This document shows positions 26,737 to 33,862 of a stretch of 64,000 nucleotides of DNA, piece by piece; the stretch's first letter is position 1; the number at the start of each line of letters is the position of its first letter. The notes beneath the pieces were generated by a model. It was given only the letters and a program-made list of their open reading frames with translations. It ran no database searches and was not told where the DNA came from. The stretch comes from Mesorhizobium sp. INR15 (GTDB lineage Bacteria; Pseudomonadota; Alphaproteobacteria; Rhizobiales; Rhizobiaceae): NCBI RefSeq assembly GCF_015500075.1, contig NZ_CP045496.1:5404001-5468000 (forward strand), in the 5' to 3' direction. Both the position numbers and the translations under genes were made by a program.

Positions 26737-27624
26737 ATGGCCGACATCGCCATTCTTGAGACACGCGAACGGGCGCTCGCCGGCATCCTGCTCACCGGCG
26801 CCGCTTATTTGCTGTTTTCAACACAGGATGCAGCAATCAAGCTTCTGGTTGCCGGCATGACCGTCTGGCAGATCATGTTCTTTCGCAGCGCCACCATTCT
26901 GATCGCCTGCGCTGCGATCGGCGGGCGGCAGCTCTTCGCCGACACAAGGCGCTCACCAGTGGTGTTGCCGATGCTGCTGCGCAGCGCCTTCACGCTCGCC
27001 GCCTGGCTTTGCTACTACAACGCCGCCCGCAGTCTGCAGCTCGCTGAACTGACGACCGTCTACTATGCGGCGCCGATCATCGTCACGGTGCTTTCAGTGG
27101 TATTGCTCGGCGAGAAGGTGCCGATGCTGCGTTGGCTGGCGGTGCTGATCGGCTTTGCCGGGGTGTTCGTGGCCTGCGACCCCGCGCGGCTCGGTCTGTC
27201 GGTGCCGGTGATCCTGGTGCTCGCCGCCGCGTTATTGTGGGGCATCGCCATCGTTCTCCTGCGCAAGACCGCGCTTGCCGAGCGTTCCATGATCCAGCTG
27301 CTGCTCAACAATTTCTACTTTCTGCTGTTTTCGGCCGTGCCGGCACTGCTCTGGTGGCAGACGCCCAGCCTGGCTCAGTTGCTGTTGCTCGCCAGCATTG
27401 GTGCTCTCGGTGGCCTCGCCCAGTATTTTCTCTTCGAAGGCATGAAGCGAACACCGGCGTCCGTCCTGGCGCCCCTCGAATACACGTCGCTGTTGTGGGC
27501 ATTCGGGCTCGGCTACGCGATATGGGGCGATATCCCGCGCCACGAGGTGTTCTTCGGGGCGACCCTGATTATCGCCGCTGGCCTGCTGATTGTTGGCGGC
27601 GAGCACTTTCGCAAACGGCTATGA
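26737..27624 (+). CDS. EamA/DMT family transporter
   Basis: A 295-residue integral membrane protein with ten predicted helices in two EamA repeats. The start at 26737 (MADIAILETRERALAGILL) is preferred to the longer frame from 26584. Repeat signatures are TELTTVYYAAPIIVTVLSVVLLGEKV in pieces AELTTVYYAAPIIVT and LLGEKVPMLRW, and the C-terminal LAPLEYTSLLWAFGLGYAIWGD. Transporters of this type export metabolites. It is followed 48 bases later by a second transporter of the same family, suggesting a tandem duplication that has diverged. Confidence 0.9.
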   Translation: MADIAILETRERALAGILLTGAAYLLFSTQDAAIKLLVAGMTVWQIMFFRSATILIACAAIGGRQLFADTRRSPVVLPMLLRSAFTLAAWLCYYNAARSLQLAELTTVYYAAPIIVTVLSVVLLGEKVPMLRWLAVLIGFAGVFVACDPARLGLSVPVILVLAAALLWGIAIVLLRKTALAERSMIQLLLNNFYFLLFSAVPALLWWQTPSLAQLLLLASIGALGGLAQYFLFEGMKRTPASVLAPLEYTSLLWAFGLGYAIWGDIPRHEVFFGATLIIAAGLLIVGGEHFRKRL

Positions 27625-27672
27625 CAGCTGCTGACACTACGATGTCAGGACGGAGCGGCGTAGATTGGCGGC

Positions 27673-28581
27673 ATGGCTGACATAAAGACTACTACCGACA
27701 CGCCCACCGACCGAACGCTCGGCATCATTCTGGTGTCGTCATCGGCAGCGGTATTTGCCCTGACCGGTGTCTTGACCAAATCGATCCATGCCGATCCGCT
27801 GACCATCACCTGCTGGCGTGGTTTTGTCGGGTCTATCCTGATCAGCCTCTATGTGCTGTGGCGGCGCCATCGTTCCGGCGGGCAGGAGAGCTTGCGGCTT
27901 GGCTGGCGCGGCTGGCTGCTGGCTGTGGAAGGGGCGCTGGCCAGCATCGCCTTCATCTCGGCGTTCAAGTTCACCTTCGTTGCCAATGTCGCGATCATCT
28001 ATGCGACCGCGCCGTTCGTTACCGCCCTGCTGGCCTGGGTGCTGACGCGCGAACCGTTCCGGCTGCAGACGATGGTTGCGGCAGCAGTGTCGCTATGCGG
28101 CGTGGCCGTCATGGTATGGTCCGGCTTTGGCACCGGCAATCTTTTCGGCGATGGGCTGGCACTGCTGATGACCATCGGCAGCGCGCTCTACATGATCATG
28201 GTGCGTGCCTTCCGCGACACGCCGGTGGTGTGGGCCGGTGCCGTATCCGCGTTTCTCTTGTTCGTGCTCGGCTGGTTCATCACCGACCCTTTGGCGGTAT
28301 CGCCGCGCGATGCAGTGCTGCTTGTCACCTTCGGCTCGTGTTTCGCCCTATCCTCGATCCTATGGACCGAAGGCGCGCGCCTCATTCCACCGGCTGAGTC
28401 CGGGCTGCTCGGCTCGGCCGAAGTGCCTTTTGCCATTATGTTTGCATTTCTGTTCCTGACCGAAATTCCGCCAGCGGCCAGCATGCTTGGCGGCGCGATT
28501 ATGCTATGTGCGGTGTTTGCCCATGCCGGCCGTGACTGGCTGCTGGCCCGTTCCCGGCGCACAGAACCGAATCTTTCCTGA
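27673..28581 (+). CDS. EamA/DMT family transporter
   Basis: A 302-residue membrane protein with ten helices and two EamA repeats (FTFVANVAIIYATAPFVTALLAW; LIPPAESGLLGSAEVPFAIMFAF in pieces). Substrate unknown. It begins 48 bases after the preceding EamA gene on the same strand. Downstream, within 90 bases, lies the predicted small RNA (28668-28747), whose terminator would also catch read-through from this gene. Two imperfect copies of a TTGAAAAAAT-containing repeat lie between its stop and the small RNA. Confidence 0.9.
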   Translation: MADIKTTTDTPTDRTLGIILVSSSAAVFALTGVLTKSIHADPLTITCWRGFVGSILISLYVLWRRHRSGGQESLRLGWRGWLLAVEGALASIAFISAFKFTFVANVAIIYATAPFVTALLAWVLTREPFRLQTMVAAAVSLCGVAVMVWSGFGTGNLFGDGLALLMTIGSALYMIMVRAFRDTPVVWAGAVSAFLLFVLGWFITDPLAVSPRDAVLLVTFGSCFALSSILWTEGARLIPPAESGLLGSAEVPFAIMFAFLFLTEIPPAASMLGGAIMLCAVFAHAGRDWLLARSRRTEPNLS

Positions 28582-28638
28582 TGAAAATCGGGCTTCTTGA
28601 AAAAATCCGGGCTTTCTTGAAAAAATTGGGATGGTCAC

Positions 28639-28663
28639 GGAACCATCATCGGATTGAAGCATT
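28639..28663 (+). promoter_or_regulatory. possible EcfG promoter of the small RNA
   Basis: GGAAC (28639-28643), 18 bases, then TT (28662-28663) match the GGAAC-N18-19-TT pattern I recall for rhizobial EcfG (RpoE2). The predicted transcript start about 5-8 bases downstream coincides with the start of the first hairpin of the small RNA. Confidence 0.5.
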
Positions 28664-28667
28664 ATGG

Positions 28668-28747
28668 ATGCGACGGGCCACCCCAAAGTCCCCCCAAACC
28701 CCTCGGCCCGTCCTACTCCCAAGCCGACCGCAAGGTCGGCTTTTTCT
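28668..28747 (+). ncRNA. predicted two-hairpin small RNA with C-rich loop (GsrN-like)
   Basis: About 80 bases between a transporter and a LysR gene. The first hairpin pairs GACGGGCC (28672-28679) with GGCCCGTC (28705-28712) around a 25-base C/A-rich loop (CCCCAAAGT, CCCCCC, AAACCCCTC). The second hairpin is a terminator. An EcfG-like element stands directly upstream. Caulobacter GsrN, a general-stress small RNA, has a similar cytosine-rich exposed loop and sigma-T promoter; this could be its rhizobial counterpart. A 28-codon frame from ATG 28664 also spans this stretch, but without a ribosome binding site. Homology to GsrN is inferred from architecture and not from alignment. Confidence 0.55.
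28721..28747 (+). terminator. terminator of the predicted small RNA
   Basis: AAGCCGACC (28721-28729) and its complement (28734-28742) form a 9-bp stem with GCAA loop, followed by T-rich sequence. On the minus strand no T-run follows, so it acts on plus-strand transcripts. Confidence 0.8.
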
Positions 28748-28787
28748 TAGCAACTCGACCGACCGCAATGCCGGCTCTTTCTTGCCC

Positions 28788-29648
28788 TCAGGCAAAACCC
28801 GACGCCGCCAGATTGCCATCAATCAGCGCTGCCATGTCTTTCGCCGGAGCGCCCGGGTCGACGCGCAGCCGTATGGCGAATTCCGCCACCGGAACCTGCG
28901 GCAGGGCAAGCTCGCGCGATGCCCTGACAATGCCGGAATGCGCGAAGCGCGCTGTTCTCAACGTCAACGCCAGGCCGGCATCGACTGCCGTGCGCAGCCC
29001 TGCCAGGCTGGCGCTGCCAGCCGCGATGCGGTAGCGCCGCCCTGCCGCATCGAGGGTGGCGATCGCAGCTTCGCGAAAGCCGCAAGGCGGATCAAGAAGT
29101 GCCAACGGCACATCGTCTTGCCGCGACGCCAGCCCCTTTTGCGAACAGAGCCAGACCATCGGCTCCCTGAGCACACCGACTTCATCCGACGTCGGGAACT
29201 GCCGCATGGCGATCGTCAGATCAAGAAGGCCGGTCTGCAGCGCTTGAGCCAACTCGAGTGACCGGCCGACGCGCAACTCTATCCTGACGCGTGGATGGCT
29301 GGCTGCGAAGGCCCTGAGCAGGTCGGGCAAGCCGCTGTCGGCGAAATCCTGCGTCGTGCCGATGGCAACCCGGCCATCGGCACGCGCGCCCTTGAGCGCA
29401 AGCCACGCCTCGCTGTGGACCGAGAGGATACGCCTGGCATGGCCGACAAGATCCTCACCAGTGGGTGTTAGACCCCGTCCCCGCCCCTGCGGCATCAGAA
29501 GCGTCTCGCCGACGATTTCCTCAAGCCGCTGCATCTGCGCCGTCACCGCCGAGGGCGTGCGGCCGACGATCGATGCCGCTTGCGCCAGCGAGCCGCCGTC
29601 GACAAAGGCAAGGAATGTTCTGAGGAGATCAGGGTCAAGCGTTTTCAT
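28788..29648 (-). CDS. LysR family transcriptional regulator
   Basis: A 286-residue LysR-type regulator with N-terminal helix-turn-helix (LLRTFLAFVDGGSLAQAASIVGRTPSAVTAQMQRLEEIVG in pieces LAQAASIVGRTPSAVT) and a substrate-binding domain. It is divergent from the tautomerase gene at 29762, the usual arrangement for a LysR regulator and its target. A 17-bp palindrome begins two bases upstream of its start codon (29650-29666), well placed for autoregulation. The effector is unknown. Confidence 0.92.
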   Translation of the reverse strand: MKTLDPDLLRTFLAFVDGGSLAQAASIVGRTPSAVTAQMQRLEEIVGETLLMPQGRGRGLTPTGEDLVGHARRILSVHSEAWLALKGARADGRVAIGTTQDFADSGLPDLLRAFAASHPRVRIELRVGRSLELAQALQTGLLDLTIAMRQFPTSDEVGVLREPMVWLCSQKGLASRQDDVPLALLDPPCGFREAAIATLDAAGRRYRIAAGSASLAGLRTAVDAGLALTLRTARFAHSGIVRASRELALPQVPVAEFAIRLRVDPGAPAKDMAALIDGNLAASGFA

Positions 29649-29649
29649 A

Positions 29650-29688
29650 ATTCGATATTATCGAATCTTTTGTCAAAAACAATTCGAT
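29650..29688. promoter_or_regulatory. LysR-type operator candidate
   Basis: ATTCGATA (29650-29657) and TATCGAAT (29659-29666) are perfect 8-bp arms around one base. A third partial half-site ATTCGAT follows at 29682-29688. The palindrome lies in the LysR/tautomerase divergent region. Confidence 0.55.
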
Positions 29689-29761
29689 TTTCATGAATTC
29701 ATGGCCGTGGCATTGTCTCTTCAACGGCGATCAGACGCCGCTGAAACCAAGGAGAAGAAAA

Positions 29762-30169
29762 ATGCCGATCATCAATGTCAGCGTCACCGGCAAGCCAGAC
29801 GCCGCCCTGTCCGCCAGGATCGCCAACGACGTGACGGAGATCACTGCAACACATCTGCGCAAGGATCCGACCATCACCGCGGTTGCCATATCCTATATCG
29901 ACCCCCAGCATTGGTTCGCCGGCGGCAAGTCGCTGGCCGAGCATGGCAGCAATACGTTCTGGCTGGACATCAAGGTGGTCGACGGCACCAACACAAAGCT
30001 CGAGCTGGAGGCCTATCTGAAGGCGATCTTCGCCGCTTTCGGCCAATTGCTGGGTGGAGTGCATGAGGAAAGCTATGCTTTCGTCCACGAAGTGCCGGCC
30101 GCCGCCTATGGCTATGGCGGCAAGACGCAGGAATTCCGCTTCATCAGCGGCAGGCTGAAGGCGGCGTGA
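29762..30169 (+). CDS. tautomerase family protein
   Basis: A 135-residue tautomerase-superfamily protein (4-oxalocrotonate tautomerase-like). Start at 29762 follows a strong AAGGAGAAG. After Met removal the catalytic Pro1 would be exposed (MPIINVSVTGKPD). The strand-helix pattern with AISYIDPQHWFAGG and KLELEAYLKAIFAAF fits a longer, two-repeat member of the family. It is divergent from a LysR gene, which probably controls it; the substrate is unknown. The upstream ATG at 29693 would add a basic leader and is not used. Confidence 0.85.
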   Translation: MPIINVSVTGKPDAALSARIANDVTEITATHLRKDPTITAVAISYIDPQHWFAGGKSLAEHGSNTFWLDIKVVDGTNTKLELEAYLKAIFAAFGQLLGGVHEESYAFVHEVPAAAYGYGGKTQEFRFISGRLKAA

Positions 30170-30240
30170 GCGACGAAAGGGCTCGCGCGCGGGCGCTGGA
30201 AAAGAACGGTTCGGGCGTGTGACGTCGCCCGGCCCGGACG

Positions 30241-30327
30241 TCATTTCCCGGGCTTGCCGAGGCGGAATTCCATGGCAGCGAAAAGCAGCCGCCGCAGCGC
30301 TGTCAGCATCTGTCTACATGTTGCCAT
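30241..30327 (-). CDS. possible small protein downstream of allantoicase
   Basis: A 28-codon frame whose ATG (30325-30327) lies two bases after a very strong GGAGGAGAGGG. It reads MATCRQMLTALRRLLFAAME followed by FRLGKPGK, with a hydrophobic centre and basic end. It starts 34 bases after the allantoicase stop on the same strand, the position expected of a last cistron of the operon. The strong ribosome binding site supports translation; the tiny length and lack of a known family leave it uncertain. Confidence 0.35.
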   Translation of the reverse strand: MATCRQMLTALRRLLFAAMEFRLGKPGK

Positions 30328-30361
30328 GTCCCTCTCCTCCCAGAATCCATGATGCGGCAGG

Positions 30362-31600
30362 TCAAGCCCAACTTCCGTCCAGCATCGCCTTGATCGCGAC
30401 CATGTCGGATGTAGAGCTCGCTAACGAACCGGCAGCCAGCGGCCGCGCCGCGGCCAGCCGGTCAGCCAGATCGGTCGATCCGCCCTGCTCCGACAGCACT
30501 TGCCGTGCCTGTCCGACTGGCAACGCGTTGAACCAGCGATACCCGGCATCGCGCCGGGCAGCCGGATCGACGGAACCCCAAAGCCTGACGCGGGAAATGC
30601 CGCCATCAGGGAAGGCATCGAGCCTTATGAAGGAGATCGGCGGCGAGCCGGCCGGCACAGCGAAGGCATGCCGTGTATCCGGCTGCAGAGGCCGGCGCGA
30701 CAGCAGCGGCGCCCATTCAAGCGAACCGGCTTGCGACATAGCCCCTCCGGTTGCCCCGTAAAGCGCGATCTCGGCTGAAGCATTGTACTTGAAATGCGCG
30801 GTATCGATTTCGACCAACCGCACCGAACCCGGCAGCGCCAGCCGGAAGATGGCGTGGTCGTTGCCATCGTCGCGGCGACGACGCGTCTCCCAGCCGTCGC
30901 CCATGTTGCGGGCCTTGTCGGGCCGGTTGAGCATCGCAGCCGAGGTGTAGAAGCCGTCGCTGCTGGTTATCACCTGGCCTCCATGGTCCTGGCTGGCAAG
31001 GTCGATGGTCAGCCCGTCGAAGAGACGCGGATCGGGAACAACATGGCCGAAAATACGCAACCGCGCGATGCCGCCATCTGGAAACGCCGAGAGGCGGATA
31101 TGGGTGAAGCGGCGCTGGTCCGATATCTCGAAGCGATTGTGCGTGTCGCCCTTGAGCGGCGAACGCGGCACGATCTCGATCCATTCGGTATCGCTGGATT
31201 GCAGCGCCTTCGGGCTCGGATACCCCTCGACACCGCAGGCCTCGATGCGGCAAGTGGTGGGGAAATTGCCGGTGAAGAAGGATGTATCGACATCCACCGC
31301 GGTGATGATGCCCGCCGCGCCCAGCCGCACCAACGCCCAGTCGTGGCCGGGCTCGCGCCGGCGTTTTGTCTCCCATCCGTCGACGATCTCGCCGCGCGGG
31401 CCGTAGTTGCCGGGCACGAAGGCCGACGGCGTCGGCGTCAGCAGGCTTTCCTTCTCACCAAAGGATTCGTCGCTTGCCGCCAGCACGCTGCCGCCCAGCC
31501 AGCGCGACGCCAGATCCACCTCGGCGGCGAAATTCTCCTGCAGCCCGGGCATTGCATAGGCATCGGCCATATCGGTTTTGGACTTGCCGATCATGTTCAT
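30362..31600 (-). CDS. alc: allantoicase with short C-terminal extension
   Basis: Allantoicase hydrolyses allantoate to ureidoglycolate and urea. I start at 31600 (MNMIGKSK), seven bases after GGGAGG, because the frame upstream is arginine-rich nonsense. Residues up to about 345 hold two allantoicase repeats, each with DGWETKRRRxxGxDWAxVRLG-like motifs (DGWETKRRRE and DGWETRRRRDDGNDHA). The last 63 residues, from DAGYRWFNALP on, exceed the usual length of about 340 and faintly resemble the N-terminal part of OHCU decarboxylase (FNALP, ADRLAAARP). The stop of the racemase overlaps the start by four bases. The protein has 412 residues. Confidence 0.9.
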   Translation of the reverse strand: MNMIGKSKTDMADAYAMPGLQENFAAEVDLASRWLGGSVLAASDESFGEKESLLTPTPSAFVPGNYGPRGEIVDGWETKRRREPGHDWALVRLGAAGIITAVDVDTSFFTGNFPTTCRIEACGVEGYPSPKALQSSDTEWIEIVPRSPLKGDTHNRFEISDQRRFTHIRLSAFPDGGIARLRIFGHVVPDPRLFDGLTIDLASQDHGGQVITSSDGFYTSAAMLNRPDKARNMGDGWETRRRRDDGNDHAIFRLALPGSVRLVEIDTAHFKYNASAEIALYGATGGAMSQAGSLEWAPLLSRRPLQPDTRHAFAVPAGSPPISFIRLDAFPDGGISRVRLWGSVDPAARRDAGYRWFNALPVGQARQVLSEQGGSTDLADRLAAARPLAAGSLASSTSDMVAIKAMLDGSWA

Positions 31601-32382
31601 CGGCGGCCTCCCACGCGCAGGCCCGATTGGATGGCAGTCGGGCGCGGCCTGAGCCCCAGGGCCTCCGACAGCGGCCAGCCGATGATGCGCTTGGCGTCCG
31701 GTCTGGCATAGGTCGAGACCTTGCTGGTCTTCAGGCCAAGGCCAACCACCGCCTCGGCGAACCGAACCGCGGCGGCGACGCCGTCGATGACGGGCACGCC
31801 GAGTTCCGAAGTGATGGCATCTTCCAATCCGGCCATGCCGGCGCAACCGAGACAGATCACCTCGGCATGGTCCACTTCGACCGCCTTGCGCGCTTCCTCT
31901 ACTATCGAGCGCATCGCACCAGCCGGATCCTCGTCGACCTCCAGCGTGCTCATGCCGTTGGCGCGCACCGAGGCGCAGCGGTCCGACAGGCCGGAGAGCC
32001 GCAGCCGGTCCTCGATCGGCGGCACCGAGCGTTGCAGCGTGGTCACCACGGAATAGCTGCGGCCGATCATCATCGCCATGTGGGCGGAGGCTTCGCAGAT
32101 CTCGATCACCGGCTGCTCGATCAACTCCTGCAGCCCGTCGCGGCCATGCTCGCCAAAGCCGGCCATCACCACCGCGTCGAATGGCTCGTCATAGGCAAGT
32201 ACGCGGTCCATGACGGCGACCGCCGAAATGTAGCTTTCAAAATTGCAATCGACCGCTTCGGCGCCGAAGAACGGCGTCAGCGTGACGATCTCGGTGCCGG
32301 GCGATGCGGCGCGTTTCGCGGCCTCGTCGATGACATCCGACATCGACTGGCTGGTGTTGACGTTGACGACCAGGATCTTCAT
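31597..32382 (-). CDS. allantoin/hydantoin racemase (Asp/Glu racemase family)
   Basis: A 261-residue racemase-family protein; start at 32382 (MKILVVNVNTS) follows AAGGAG. Signature cysteines stand in the family's two active-site stretches, EICEASAHMAMMIG (Cys) and CLGCAGMAGLED (Cys). The neighbours suggest that it interconverts allantoin enantiomers so that both feed allantoinase, as HpxA does in Klebsiella; that is inference. It overlaps alc by four bases and follows allB with only one base between them. Confidence 0.85.
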   Translation of the reverse strand: MKILVVNVNTSQSMSDVIDEAAKRAASPGTEIVTLTPFFGAEAVDCNFESYISAVAVMDRVLAYDEPFDAVVMAGFGEHGRDGLQELIEQPVIEICEASAHMAMMIGRSYSVVTTLQRSVPPIEDRLRLSGLSDRCASVRANGMSTLEVDEDPAGAMRSIVEEARKAVEVDHAEVICLGCAGMAGLEDAITSELGVPVIDGVAAAVRFAEAVVGLGLKTSKVSTYARPDAKRIIGWPLSEALGLRPRPTAIQSGLRVGGRR

Positions 32383-32383
32383 C

Positions 32384-33760
32384 TCAGGCACTCCTTTTCA
32401 AGCCTTGGATCTCGCCGGCGGCAACGCCATCGCGAGCAATCAATGCGCCGCGTGGGCGGCCGAACAGTTCGATGCGGCGACCGCGCAGGAAGGTTTCCCT
32501 GACGACGCCGGTAAGTTGCTTGCCGGCATAGGGCGTCACCGGATGGCGGTGATGCAGACGGACCGGATCGACGGTGAATTCCAGGTCGGGCGCGAAGACC
32601 GCGAAATCCGCGTCGCTGCCGACCGCGAGCCGGCCCTTGTGCGGCAGGCCGGCGAGCAGCGCCGGACGCTCGGCCATCCAGCCGACGACGTCGGCCAGTG
32701 AATGGCCGCGCCGCCGCGCCTCGCTCCACACAACCGGCAGACCAAGCTGCAGCGAGGAGATGCCGCCCCAGGCGGCGCCGAAATCGCCTGACACCAGTTC
32801 CTTCATCTCAGGCTTGCACGGCGAATGATCGGAGACGACCATGGTCAATACGCCCTCGCCCATGCCGGCCCACAGCTTCTCACGGTTGCGTGCCTCGCGG
32901 ATCGGCGGCCCGACCTTGGCGGTGGTTTCGCCGTTGCCGATCTCCTCGGCGCAGAGGCTGAGGTAATGCGGGCAGGTCTCGACGCTGAGCCGCACTCCGT
33001 CCTCGATGGCCGAGGCGATCATCGGCAGCGCGTCGGCGCTCGACAGATGCAGGATGTGAGCGCGGGCGCCGGTCACGCGCGCGGCTTCGATCACCTGCGC
33101 AATCGACAGGTTCTCGATGCCCTTAGGCCGCGATGCCAGATAGTCGGCATAGCGTCTTGTGCTGACATTGGGCATCCGCGCCGATGCCTCGGCGCTCTCT
33201 GCGTGAACAATGAAGGTCGAGCCAAGGCCGGCCACCACCCGCATCACGCTTTCCATGTGCTCTGGCGTAATGCCTGGGAAGTCGTCGGTGCCGGTGTCGC
33301 ACAGGAACGACTTGAAGCCGAGCACGCCGGCCGCGTGCAGCTTCGGCAGTTCCGCGAGATTGGAGGGGATGGCGCCACCCCAGAAGCCGACATCGACGTG
33401 GCACTGGCCATCGGCGGCGGCGCGCTTGGCGGCCAGCGCCTCCAGCGTCACTGTCGTCGGCACGCTGTCCAGCGGCATGTCGACCAGCGTGGTGATGCCG
33501 CCGGCAGCGGCCGCGCGGGTCGCGGTCAGAAACCCTTCCCAATCGGTGTTGCCGGGCTCGCAGATATGCACGTGGCTGTCGACAAGGCCGGGCAGAAGCA
33601 CGGCATCGTTGCCGAGCGTGACGGTCTCACCGGCGACGGCTGGCGTGTCGATCGCCCCGATGCGAACGATCCTGCCGCCGGCGACGCCGACCGACACCGC
33701 CCTTTCGCCGTCGGGCAGGATGGCGCGCGGCGCCCTGATAAGCAGGTCGAGGGATGTCAT
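32384..33760 (-). CDS. allB: allantoinase-like cyclic amidohydrolase
   Basis: A 458-residue dihydroorotase/allantoinase-type amidohydrolase that would open allantoin to allantoate. Metal ligands His63 and His65 (DSHVHICEPG), the carboxylated Lys150 (LGFKSFLCD), and the later His and Asp (VVSDHSPC) are all present. The HxH with EPGNTDWEGF, MPLDSVPTT and GFWGG are allantoinase-like more than dihydroorotase-like. It lies between the permease and the racemase and is surely part of the operon. A start at 33760 gives the normal MTSLDLLIRA. Confidence 0.92.
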   Translation of the reverse strand: MTSLDLLIRAPRAILPDGERAVSVGVAGGRIVRIGAIDTPAVAGETVTLGNDAVLLPGLVDSHVHICEPGNTDWEGFLTATRAAAAGGITTLVDMPLDSVPTTVTLEALAAKRAAADGQCHVDVGFWGGAIPSNLAELPKLHAAGVLGFKSFLCDTGTDDFPGITPEHMESVMRVVAGLGSTFIVHAESAEASARMPNVSTRRYADYLASRPKGIENLSIAQVIEAARVTGARAHILHLSSADALPMIASAIEDGVRLSVETCPHYLSLCAEEIGNGETTAKVGPPIREARNREKLWAGMGEGVLTMVVSDHSPCKPEMKELVSGDFGAAWGGISSLQLGLPVVWSEARRRGHSLADVVGWMAERPALLAGLPHKGRLAVGSDADFAVFAPDLEFTVDPVRLHHRHPVTPYAGKQLTGVVRETFLRGRRIELFGRPRGALIARDGVAAGEIQGLKRSA

Positions 33761-33824
33761 CGCTATACCTCCCGGATGCGCGGCGGTGCCGCGACAGACG
33801 TATTGATTGAGTGGAGGGATTGGA

Positions 33825-33854
33825 GTTCCGGGGGCCGTGGCCGGCTCCCGGAAC
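33825..33854 (-). other. intercistronic hairpin between permease and allB
   Basis: GTTCCGGG (33825-33832) and CCCGGAAC (33847-33854) form an 8-bp stem with an inner GGCC/GGCC pairing. No T-run follows on the minus strand, so it is unlikely to terminate; it may stabilise or punctuate the operon transcript. Confidence 0.4.
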
Positions 33855-33862
33855 GCTCAGGT

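Noticed and set aside
28664..28750. 28-codon frame within the predicted small RNA (MDATGHPKVPPNPSARPT onward)
   Set aside because: No Shine-Dalgarno stands before the ATG, and the frame runs through both hairpins and the terminator; the RNA reading explains the sequence better. A dual-function RNA cannot be excluded.
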